From positions 1 to 33,068 of the forward strand of contig JAIBAQ010000056.1 in assembly GCA_019695095.1 (NCBI GenBank): DNA of 33,068 nucleotides. The letters run 5' to 3'. This document shows positions 23,617 to 30,554 of this stretch, in pieces. The DNA comes from Candidatus Hydrogenedentota bacterium. GTDB taxonomy: Bacteria > Hydrogenedentota > Hydrogenedentia > Hydrogenedentales > SLHB01. Numbering within the stretch: position 1 is the first letter of the stretch; the number at the start of each line of letters is the position of its first letter. Made by a program: the position numbers and the translations under genes. The notes under the pieces were generated by a model. That model ran no database searches. It worked only from the letters and a program-made list of their open reading frames with translations, and was not told where the DNA came from.

Positions 23617-24900
23617 CTACGAGGCAGGGGTAAGGTTTGTCGCAACGTTGGTCGAATACGCCTTGAGCGCCGGGAGCACACCCGCAACTAGTCCAACAGC
23701 AATTATGCAAAGCGGCGCGAGAAAGAGCGCCGGATGGACCTCCAGTACATTGATGACGACGCCGGTTTGCTCGCGAATGACGCTTGCGGCTACCCCCAGA
23801 ATCGCGCCGTACACCGCGAAGCCCAACGAGGCGCCAATTGCCGCTATCGTTCCCGATTCAAGCACAATCGCCGTGAACACCGTAACCTGGCGCGCACCGA
23901 GCGCGCGTAGTATCGCGAATTCGCGCCGCCGTTCGTTAATGGTGTTGTAAATACTCGCGAGGATTGCGGCAGCCGCCACGGCAACGACGAGATAGGACAC
24001 CAGTTCCAGGACGCGATTCATCCAGCCGAGCTTCTCGAACAAATCGGCCATCACCTTCCCAATCGGATAGGCAAGCGTCGCGGCGTTGCCGTTTCGATTG
24101 ACAGCCACATCTAGATCGAATCCGGTCTTCGGATTCTTGAACTTAAGCAGGACCGCGCTCACTTCCTTGTGTTCATCGGGAATCGCTTGCCCACTATGCG
24201 CTTCATAGACTTCCCCGGTACCCCGCAACACGTGGCCGGTCATGCGGAAGATGCCCTCAATCGGAATCCAGATCACGCGGTCATTCGGCGTATTGGTAGG
24301 CTTCAGAACACCCACAACGACGTATTCTTCAGGATGGTCGTGCTCAACTTCGGATGCCGTAAGCCCATGCGACGGGTGGAAGGTATCGCCCACCTTCAGT
24401 CCAGTGCGGCGGGCGGCGAAACTGCCTATTACCGCTTCACGCCGCTTCGAATCGAAGAAGCGGCCTCCCGGCTCCGTCTCAGAACGCATCCCCTTCCGGT
24501 ATTCGAAGTCCGTGAAGAAGGCGTCGGTCGTGCCCACAATGCGATATCCCTGGTAATTGTCACCCGTAGCGAGGGGAACCGCGAGCGCCACACGCCGGTC
24601 ATTTTTGAAAGTCTCATACAGCGACCACGAGATGTTGCCGGGCGATGTTTCCAGGTGGAATACAGCGTTCAACACAAGCTGCAGTTGACTTCCCCGCGCG
24701 CCTAACACGGCATCGAACCCGAGCGCGCCGCCGGTAAATGCCTCGAAGGTCTGTCGCTGAATGCAGAAGACCGACATCACCAATCCGGTGGCAAGGGCCG
24801 TCGCGCAAACCGTCACGGCTGTCGATAGTGCGTGCTGCCGGAGGCTCCTGCGAACGATGAGGAGGATACCTCTAAATGCATGTGCACGTTGGCCCAGCAT
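23617..24900 (-). CDS. FtsX-like (MacB-type) ABC transporter permease
   Basis: A 427-residue permease. One membrane segment lies near residues 26-46, then a large periplasmic domain (about 50-300), then three C-terminal segments (about 305-330, 350-380, 395-415) in the FtsX arrangement. NTINERRREFAILRALGARQ is the coupling motif that contacts the ATPase. The periplasmic domain contains FHPSHGLTASEVEHDHPEEYVVVGVLKPTNTPNDRVIWI. The form HGL...EHDHPEEY-VVG with histidines is found in permeases paired with DUF3299. The ATG overlaps the stop of the ATPase gene by one base. These systems couple ATP use to periplasmic work or lipoprotein/peptide transfer rather than classical transport. Confidence 0.9.
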   Translation of the reverse strand: MLGQRAHAFRGILLIVRRSLRQHALSTAVTVCATALATGLVMSVFCIQRQTFEAFTGGALGFDAVLGARGSQLQLVLNAVFHLETSPGNISWSLYETFKNDRRVALAVPLATGDNYQGYRIVGTTDAFFTDFEYRKGMRSETEPGGRFFDSKRREAVIGSFAARRTGLKVGDTFHPSHGLTASEVEHDHPEEYVVVGVLKPTNTPNDRVIWIPIEGIFRMTGHVLRGTGEVYEAHSGQAIPDEHKEVSAVLLKFKNPKTGFDLDVAVNRNGNAATLAYPIGKVMADLFEKLGWMNRVLELVSYLVVAVAAAAILASIYNTINERRREFAILRALGARQVTVFTAIVLESGTIAAIGASLGFAVYGAILGVAASVIREQTGVVINVLEVHPALFLAPLCIIAVGLVAGVLPALKAYSTNVATNLTPAS

Positions 24901-25580
24901 CAGACAACATCTCCAGCGGAAGCCGCCGCGCGGTTCAACGTGGCCAATTCTTGCACGTTCTCAAACCGTTCAAGAATATTTCGGTCATGACTAACGACGA
25001 GCAGGGCAGCGCCATGTTCTCGGCAGACTTCCTGCATCAGCGTGAGGGCCTCTCCTGCACGATGCTGGTCGAGGTTGCCGGTGGGTTCATCCGCAAGCAC
25101 AAGTCCTGGACGGTTGGCGAGTGCGCGCGCCACAGCGACACGCTGCTGTTGGCCCACGCTCAACTGCCGAGGTTTGTAGTTCAAACGGTCGGCAAGTCCC
25201 ACGCGCGCGAGGAGGAATTTCGCGAAGGGGACATTGGCGCCTTGACCAAACATCATCCCCAAAAGAACATTCTCCAGAGCCGTGTAGCCCTGGAGAAGAT
25301 TGAAAGTCTGAAAGACGTATCCGATTGACGTTGCGCGAACGCGGTCACGGCCGGCCTCGGAAAGGTCCGTGATCCGTTTGCCCGCCACCACAATCTCGCC
25401 GCTGTCCGGCCGCAGGATTCCCGCGATGAGGTTTAAGAAGGTGGTCTTACCGGAACCGCTACTGCCCTGAAGTGCGACGAATTCGCCCGCTTCCATCCGA
25501 AAATGGCGTACATCGATCACGGTCGAATGTCCACCGTCTGGCGAAGCGTATCCCTTCATCAGGTCTCGGACTTCGAGCAC
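24900..25580 (-). CDS. LolD/MacB-type ABC transporter ATPase
   Basis: A 226-residue ATPase. Walker A is GSSGSGKTT, the Q-loop is in YVFQTFNLL, the signature is LSVGQQQRVAVARAL, and Walker B is LVLADEPTGNLD, all as in the LolD/MacB group; the switch His is in LLVVSHDRN. I place the start at GTG 25580 (VLEVRDLMKGY), because the frame upstream runs through the palindromic element (25582-25747) and encodes 43 residues unlike any ABC protein. The element's terminal arm supplies GGGAGA 6 nt before the GTG. First gene of an operon with the FtsX permease, DUF3299 and glycosyltransferase genes. Confidence 0.92.
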   Translation of the reverse strand: MLEVRDLMKGYASPDGGHSTVIDVRHFRMEAGEFVALQGSSGSGKTTFLNLIAGILRPDSGEIVVAGKRITDLSEAGRDRVRATSIGYVFQTFNLLQGYTALENVLLGMMFGQGANVPFAKFLLARVGLADRLNYKPRQLSVGQQQRVAVARALANRPGLVLADEPTGNLDQHRAGEALTLMQEVCREHGAALLVVSHDRNILERFENVQELATLNRAAASAGDVV

Positions 25581-25581
25581 C

Positions 25582-25747
25582 GGATTTCTCCCGAACACAC
25601 ACGAGCTTATCTCAAATCGAGAGTGCCTGCCAGATTTGCGCCGAAAGTCGAGGTAGTGCTCCGCAATCAGAAAGTGTGTTCGCGAGAAATCCTCACAGCA
25701 TGACCTCAACGTCTAGCACGTGAGCGATTTGCGCCGGCGCAAATCGC
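25582..25747. repeat. Dispersed palindromic element, copy 2
   Basis: Left arm GGATTTCTCCCGAACACAC (25582-25600) and right arm GTGTGTTCGCGAGAAATCC (25674-25692) enclose a 73-nt core that is only loosely similar to that of copy 1, with shared blocks TATCTC, TTGCG and CTCCG. The tail again reads ACCTCAACGTCT, GCACGTGAGC and ends in a perfect 24-bp palindrome at 25724-25747 (GCGATTTGCGCC plus its complement), then GCGGACT as in copy 1. Copy 2 ends two bases from the GTG of the ABC ATPase gene. The arms match copy 1 at 18 of 19 positions (left) and 19 of 19 (right). Confidence 0.85.
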
Positions 25748-25752
25748 GGACT

Positions 25753-25769
25753 GGCACCGGTCCGGTGCC
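25753..25769 (-). terminator. Hairpin downstream of rpmG
   Basis: GGCACCGG-T-CCGGTGCC, able to form at least a 6-bp GC stem, lies 28 nt after the rpmG stop on the minus strand. It has no T-run, so rho-independent termination is doubtful. It lies just beyond the palindromic element and may be part of it. Confidence 0.3.
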
Positions 25770-25796
25770 GCCCGTGTCCGACACGTCTCGACGAAC

Positions 25797-25967
25797 CTAC
25801 TTCTTTTCTTTGTGGACCGTGTGCTTGCGAAGGGTCGGGTTGTACTTCTTCAACTCTAGGCGTCCCGTGTTGTTACGCACATTCTTCATCGTGTGGTAAC
25901 GCGACGTGCCCGGCGCTTCCGTGCACTCCAGAATGACCTGGACGACGTTGCCCTTATTCTTTGCCAT
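25797..25967 (-). CDS. rpmG: 50S ribosomal protein L33
   Basis: A 56-residue protein, translated by hand: it begins [19 protein letters not shown], continues [20 protein letters not shown] and [16 protein letters not shown]. This is a full L33 with the conserved Y-T-KNxRN and LELKKY-P-LRKH-hE-K blocks. Only one cysteine is present, so it is the zinc-free (C-minus) form. ATG 25967 has GAGGAG upstream. L33 is a small protein near the E-site of the 50S subunit. It often sits beside tRNA-Trp and secE; here no tRNA is seen on either side. The 172 nt upstream, to 26139, hold no gene. Confidence 0.95.
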   Translation of the reverse strand: MAKNKGNVVQVILECTEAPGTSRYHTMKNVRNNTGRLELKKYNPTLRKHTVHKEKK

Positions 25968-26139
25968 GATTCCGCTCCTCGTCCGTCACGCCGCTGATAA
26001 GGGCGCTTGTTGACATAAAACTACAAAAGTCCCTGATTGCCCTTTCGGGACGCACACCGGGACGGAATATTGTGCCCAATGAACGGCCGGAGAGTCAAAT
26101 CGACCACGAAGACGTGCCGAGCCTCCGACTTCTCTCAGG

Positions 26140-27594
26140 TTAAGCGTTCGATCTCAAATCGAGTTCATAGAGTGCTGCAAACGTCTTCAGGTGTTTGGCG
26201 TGTTTGCCGCAATACAATACCGGATGCGGCCCTGGGTACACCGTGCACACATCGGCTACATTGTCGAGCTTCACCAGAACCCGGGTTGCACACCCGCCCG
26301 TGGGCGGGCATGACGGAGAGGAGACCACGCACCCATCCCATGCATCCACGCGCTTTTCCCCGGAGTGGTACTTGCACAGGGTGACCGGCTCGTCCTCCGG
26401 CCATTGCACGTCGAGCGCCAACGTCTTCGGTAGTTGATGGAAAAAGGGCCGCAAGTCGTAGGGCCGTTCGCGCTGTTCCGGGCCGTGCAACCGGGTCGCA
26501 CACGTACAGTGCGCCCCGAAATACAGGTTCTCCTCCGTATCGAACTCGGGATTGTGCTGAAACCCGCCGCAATGGAATAGGTTCGCGCCAAGCATCAACG
26601 TCAACGTCGCATTGAGGTCGTTCTCGCAACCGCACGGGATGAGCGCGCCGTTATTGATCGAGAAGCTCAAGCACGGCTTGCGATGCTGCAAGAACAGGCA
26701 TTCGATGGTGATAGCATCGGCGTCATGGCGTTGCAGAAGCCCCAAGACCGCCGCATGCGCGCGGACCGCGTCGAAGAATGCCTTTTCGCTGAGATCGGAA
26801 ACCGAACCTGCCTTGCGACGCACGGACGCGGCCAATTGCCGCATGTCCCGCGTCACTTCGATGGAATCGAAGAGATCGTTGAAGTGTCCCGCGGGTATCG
26901 TATGGACGAGCATGTCGAAAAACGCTTCGCGCTCATCGATTTCCTGGTCCACCTTGCCCGACACCCGCAACAGCTTACTTTGGCGCATGCGAACTTTGGC
27001 GTTCACGCAGCGCAATCCACGCTCGATAGCATCCCAATTCTCAATGGAATGGATGTACTGAACGTGCTTGGCTGTCCGGAATTGCTCCGGAGGAAGCTGA
27101 TGGTTTGCGCCCACGGCGTGGTAGAGGATGATGGGTCCGCTGTACGCCTCCAGAATCGGCATGATCTTCTTGCTGAACGTATTCCAGAAGTTGATCAGCA
27201 ACAGGGCCTCGGGGGGATTCTTCTTGATGTCTTCAATGAACGCCGTCACACCCGCGTCCGTGAAGATCGCCTTTTCATCCAATTTCAGCGTAAGGTCAAG
27301 GCCTTCCGAGATCCGGTCGAGTTCACGATTAAATTTCGCCTGCTGTTCCTCGGGTTTGAACTGGTTACCCGGCCAAGTGGACCAGTTGTGGACGCTCCAG
27401 GAGTCCTCGCACTGCCCAGACTCCACGAGCTCCTGCGAGGGATAAAAGTACGCGCCGCGCACCAATCCCGGTTGTTTGCGCCGGTGAAGGATAGAGAGAC
27501 CTTGCGACGTCTCGTGTGCGTAGGCCTCGGGGAGTATGACAACCCCCGCCGCTATGGCTGCTGTCTTGAGAAATACCCGGCGATTGACTTGCAT
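26140..27594 (-). CDS. Tat-exported protein related to L-fucose/arabinose isomerase fold
   Basis: A 484-residue protein. ATG 27594 has GGGGGA 7 nt upstream and starts a Tat signal (MQVNRRVFLKTAAIAAGVVI). The body is tentatively related to the fucose/arabinose isomerase superfamily. LLINFWNTFSKKIMPILEAY looks like the Rossmann-type middle strand. SFSINNGALIPCGCENDLNATLTLMLGANLF corresponds in layout to the isomerase segment with C-E-x-D and A-x-x-T-M. The C-terminal part TLCKYHSGEKRVDAWDGCVV, VCTVYPGPHPVLYC is beta-rich. An isomerase with a Tat signal is unusual, because the normal enzymes are cytoplasmic; activity is not implied. It lies 91 nt after the TPR-like gene and may share its transcript. 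Confidence 0.55.
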   Translation of the reverse strand: MQVNRRVFLKTAAIAAGVVILPEAYAHETSQGLSILHRRKQPGLVRGAYFYPSQELVESGQCEDSWSVHNWSTWPGNQFKPEEQQAKFNRELDRISEGLDLTLKLDEKAIFTDAGVTAFIEDIKKNPPEALLLINFWNTFSKKIMPILEAYSGPIILYHAVGANHQLPPEQFRTAKHVQYIHSIENWDAIERGLRCVNAKVRMRQSKLLRVSGKVDQEIDEREAFFDMLVHTIPAGHFNDLFDSIEVTRDMRQLAASVRRKAGSVSDLSEKAFFDAVRAHAAVLGLLQRHDADAITIECLFLQHRKPCLSFSINNGALIPCGCENDLNATLTLMLGANLFHCGGFQHNPEFDTEENLYFGAHCTCATRLHGPEQRERPYDLRPFFHQLPKTLALDVQWPEDEPVTLCKYHSGEKRVDAWDGCVVSSPSCPPTGGCATRVLVKLDNVADVCTVYPGPHPVLYCGKHAKHLKTFAALYELDLRSNA

Positions 27595-27685
27595 GGATCG
27601 ATCCCCCATGGATGCGAAATTTCCCCCACCGACAGTGTATCGAAAGGCCTGCGGATCGGCAAGGGCTTCGCCTCGAGAAAAGAAC

Positions 27686-28696
27686 CTACTTTACGTCCCC
27701 AGTGGCCGGGTCATACTCCCAAGACTTGCCCTCAAACGGATGCGTGGGAAGCGCGTGCAGATGTTTGCCGTCAACAAGTTCTTCAAGTGTCTTGGGCCAA
27801 CGGCCGGTCCGTTCACGAAATGACGAAACCCATCCGCGCAGGATCTGCAGCCGTTCCTCCTTCATCGAATCCAGAACCGACGTGTTTTGTACCACGCCCC
27901 GGCTATCTACGAAAAAGTGCCCGCCCAGCGGATCGTTGCCAATCCCGCGGACGAGACCAGCGGATTCGAATTCCTCAATGCTCGCCGGGCGTTTACCGGT
28001 CTTCTTCTGATACTCGTCCGCAAGCTTGTTGAGAACGTCACAGGTCTCGCGCAGGGAAAGTTCCTGAAGTTTTCGCTCGGCAACCGTGCGCATGTTCTTG
28101 TCGCCGCTCGTCGATAGAATGTCCTGCCACATACCCCGCTCTACGTCGTACAAGCCATGTTGCTTCTGCAGATTCTTGGCCCAATCGACGACAAACGGAG
28201 GCGGATTGCCGGTAGCGGCGGCGATGGCAAGGTACCTCGCGCCGCGCACATTGTCGTGGCGGTTCAACACGTACGTGCGCGCAATCTCGAATGGCAATTC
28301 CCATCGTGTCGGGTTCTGCGGGATGCCGCTCTTCAGCAATTCCACGCTGGCGTCGTTGTCGTGCTTGAGCATGGCCAAGAACACGCCGCCCCACTGATAG
28401 ACAGCCACGAAGTAGGGATCCAACTGCGTAATGGTCCGGCACATCTGATCCAGCCATGTGAATTTAAAGTCGCCCCGAAACTGCTGCGACGTGTACTGAA
28501 TGCACCGTAGCCAAAGAAGATCGGCGACCACGCTGTTCATCCCCGCCGTGCAGTGCTGAAGCAGATCCTGGTTGGGCAGATAGAGCAGTTGCTCGTCGAA
28601 CTCATGGCTGCGCATCGCGTCGATGCGTGTCTGCGCGAAGTACATCGTTGAGAACGCCACAACAGGCACCAGAATCGCTATGGCGGCTTTCTTCAT
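27686..28696 (-). CDS. Membrane-anchored TPR-like protein of the ABC-2 operon
   Basis: A 336-residue protein of unknown function. An N-terminal hydrophobic anchor (AAIAILVPVVAFSTMYFA) is followed by helical repeats: LLWLRCIQYTSQQFRGDFKFTWLDQMCRTITQLDPYFVAVYQWGGVFLA and further 34-residue-like units that read as TPRs. Two C-terminal segments (KRPASIEEFESAGLV-GIGNDPLGGHFFV and RWPKTLEELVDGKHLHALPTHPF, ending WEYDPATGDVK) are duplicated versions of a short P-x-x-L-x-x-L...P-x-G-x-x-Y motif also seen at the ends of pseudopilin-like proteins. The ATG is 2 nt after the permease stop, so it is co-translated with the ABC-2 genes. Confidence 0.7.
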   Translation of the reverse strand: MKKAAIAILVPVVAFSTMYFAQTRIDAMRSHEFDEQLLYLPNQDLLQHCTAGMNSVVADLLWLRCIQYTSQQFRGDFKFTWLDQMCRTITQLDPYFVAVYQWGGVFLAMLKHDNDASVELLKSGIPQNPTRWELPFEIARTYVLNRHDNVRGARYLAIAAATGNPPPFVVDWAKNLQKQHGLYDVERGMWQDILSTSGDKNMRTVAERKLQELSLRETCDVLNKLADEYQKKTGKRPASIEEFESAGLVRGIGNDPLGGHFFVDSRGVVQNTSVLDSMKEERLQILRGWVSSFRERTGRWPKTLEELVDGKHLHALPTHPFEGKSWEYDPATGDVK

Positions 28697-28698
28697 CG

Positions 28699-29460
28699 TT
28701 AGACGTCCTTGTCCTCAAACGCCAGCGATGCCATGACGAGGAGCATGATCGTGTAGATCGTACCGTACACGAGCGCCCACAAAACGTATTCGGGCGCCAC
28801 CGGTACACCATTCGCCGCCTCCGCGCGGATGTTGAAATTGGAGAGGTTTGGCAAGGCGTAGTAAACAACCGCCATGATCTTCTCCGCGACGGTCCCGTGG
28901 AACTGCTCGGGCAGGTCGATGAGAACCGTGGTGGCGTGGCCGACCACGTACGCGCAGAAGACGATAATGGCGCCCAGTATGGGCGATGTGACCGTGCTGA
29001 GAAGGATGGCGAGCGCCGTGACCAGGAGCAATTCCCAATAGATCAGAAGCACCGCAAGCGCGAATGTCGTGTCGAGCGCACCACCCAACAGCAACACGTA
29101 GCCTCCGGTGATGATGGCCATCGAGACGGTCACCACGGCCAGCAGCAGCGCCATTCCCAGATATTTGCCGACAATGAACTCCCAGCGGCGCATCGGACGG
29201 CAAATGATCGTATAGATTGTCCGTTTGTCGATTTCCTTATAGACAAGATTGGTGCCCACGAATATGGCGATGAGCACGCCGAAGATAGATACGGATGCCA
29301 GTGATATGTCCTTGACAATCTTGATGTCCTGCCCGATGCTGATCCAGCCGAGAGCCTTCGATCCCAGTATCGTTGCGCCCGCGAAGAACAGAAGCACGTA
29401 GAGGACCTTATCGCGAACCGCTTCGCGGAACGTGTTTTGCGCGACGGCGAGGATTCTCAT
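28699..29460 (-). CDS. ABC-2 type transporter permease
   Basis: A 253-residue protein with six predicted membrane segments (near residues 20-38, 55-75, 105-128, 135-160, 165-185, 230-247). The start RILAVAQNTFREAVRDKVLYVL and the segment DKRTIYTIICRPMRRWEFIVGKYLG, the cytoplasmic loop with a basic pair, are typical of NosY/YhaP-like ABC-2 permeases. The ATG overlaps the stop of the ATPase gene by 4 nt (29457-29460), a coupled pair. The exported substrate is unknown. Confidence 0.9.
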   Translation of the reverse strand: MRILAVAQNTFREAVRDKVLYVLLFFAGATILGSKALGWISIGQDIKIVKDISLASVSIFGVLIAIFVGTNLVYKEIDKRTIYTIICRPMRRWEFIVGKYLGMALLLAVVTVSMAIITGGYVLLLGGALDTTFALAVLLIYWELLLVTALAILLSTVTSPILGAIIVFCAYVVGHATTVLIDLPEQFHGTVAEKIMAVVYYALPNLSNFNIRAEAANGVPVAPEYVLWALVYGTIYTIMLLVMASLAFEDKDV

Positions 29461-30383
29461 GCCCTTTCCTCCTGCACGCGCATGAAGTAGTCTTCAAGCG
29501 ATTCTTTCACCGGCGAGAAGTCGACCAGCGACGCTCCGTGTTGGTGCGCCACGCGTACCGCCTCGTTCGCGGCATCGAGGTCTCTGACTACGAAATGGTG
29601 TCCCGATTCCGATTGGCGCACGGACTCGGCCCGCGCGGAGACGGCCCGAATACCTTCCTCGTTCAGCCCGGAGACCACCACTTCGACAAGCTTCACGCGC
29701 TGCGTGAGCAATTCGTTGATGCGGCCCTGGCTGGTAAGCCGGCCGCTCACGAGAATTCCCACGCGATCACAGATCTGCTCCACGTCGCCAAGCACGTGAG
29801 AGCTGAAGAAGATCGTCTTCTTCTCATCGCGCAGGCGCAGGATGAGTTCGCGAATCGAGCGGCGGCCGAGAGGATCCAGGCCGCTCATGGGTTCGTCCAG
29901 AATCAAGAGTGGGGGATTGCCCACCATGGCCACGGCAAAACCGAGCCGCTGACGCATTCCCTTCGAGAAACCGCGGACGCGCTGATCCGCGATGGGTCCG
30001 AGTTCGAGTACATCCTCCAACTTCTTCCACTCGCGCGCCCGTGCCGGAGCGTCAAGGCCGTGCAAGCGCCCGTAGAACTCGATAGTCTCACGCGGCGTAA
30101 GGTACTCGTAGAAGTACGGATTCTCGGGCAGATATCCAATGAATGCGCGCGCTTCGCGCTTGCGCGCGTTCTTTCCGAACACCAGCGCTTCCCCGCGCGT
30201 AGGGCGAATGAGGCTGCAAATGAGCTTGATGGTAGTCGTCTTGCCTGCGCCGTTCCTGCCCAGGAATCCGAAGACTTCGTTCTCCCGGACAGTGAGATGA
30301 AGACCATCCAGCGACGGAGCTTTGGAACGTCCGACGTGCCCCTTGTATCGCTTGGTAAGGTCGCTGGCGACAATGGCGTCCAT
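29457..30383 (-). CDS. ABC-2 type transporter ATPase
   Basis: A 308-residue ATPase. Walker A is GRNGAGKTTTIKL, the Q-loop is in YLPENPYFYEYLT, the signature region is GFSKGMRQRLGFAVA (S-K-G-M-x-Q-R, the usual ABC-2 form), Walker B is LLILDEPMSGLDP, and the switch His is in IFFSSHVLGD. The C-terminal 80 residues form the regulatory domain common in CcmA/NosF-like proteins. ATG 30383 has GGAG about 10 nt upstream. First gene of the set ATPase, permease, TPR protein, Tat protein. It is divergent from thrC. Confidence 0.94.
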   Translation of the reverse strand: MDAIVASDLTKRYKGHVGRSKAPSLDGLHLTVRENEVFGFLGRNGAGKTTTIKLICSLIRPTRGEALVFGKNARKREARAFIGYLPENPYFYEYLTPRETIEFYGRLHGLDAPARAREWKKLEDVLELGPIADQRVRGFSKGMRQRLGFAVAMVGNPPLLILDEPMSGLDPLGRRSIRELILRLRDEKKTIFFSSHVLGDVEQICDRVGILVSGRLTSQGRINELLTQRVKLVEVVVSGLNEEGIRAVSARAESVRQSESGHHFVVRDLDAANEAVRVAHQHGASLVDFSPVKESLEDYFMRVQEERA

Positions 30384-30446
30384 GCTATGGGCGCTCCTTT
30401 ATGACACTCTATTGCAACTAACTCGAAACCCGAACCGCACTATTTG

Positions 30447-30470
30447 GGCATTCAAAACCCAAAAAGTCAA
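30447..30470. repeat. Degenerate heptamer-like A/C-rich repeat before thrC
   Basis: ATTCAAAACCCAAAAAGTCA and the bases after it read in frame as IQNPKS, the same residues coded by the better heptamer array at 31817-31851. It lies in the 171-nt divergent gap upstream of thrC. The similarity is short and the array degenerate. Nothing else was seen in 30384-30554 except the ribosome sites. Confidence 0.4.
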
Positions 30471-30554
30471 TACAACCGTGCGCGGATCCCCGGAGACTCT
30501 GACCGATTCCGCGCTCTTGGCCCGGATTGCGCCATTGTGCAACAATGCCCTCAA

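Noticed and set aside
25581-25709. N-terminal extension of 43 codons on the ABC ATPase
   Set aside because: It is coded by the palindromic element and its sequence is foreign to ABC proteins; the GTG at 25580 has a good ribosome site.
26151-26163. ATCTCAAATCGAG shared with the core of the palindromic element copy 2
   Set aside because: Only 13 bases and no arm or tail around it; most likely chance, inside the end of a coding region.
26683-28032. 449-codon open frame on the plus strand
   Set aside because: It is a shadow of the Tat-exported protein and TPR-like genes on the other strand, which have signal sequences and family motifs; the plus-strand translation has none.
29373-30404. 343-codon plus-strand open frame
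   Set aside because: Antisense to the ABC-2 ATPase, whose Walker and signature motifs are intact.
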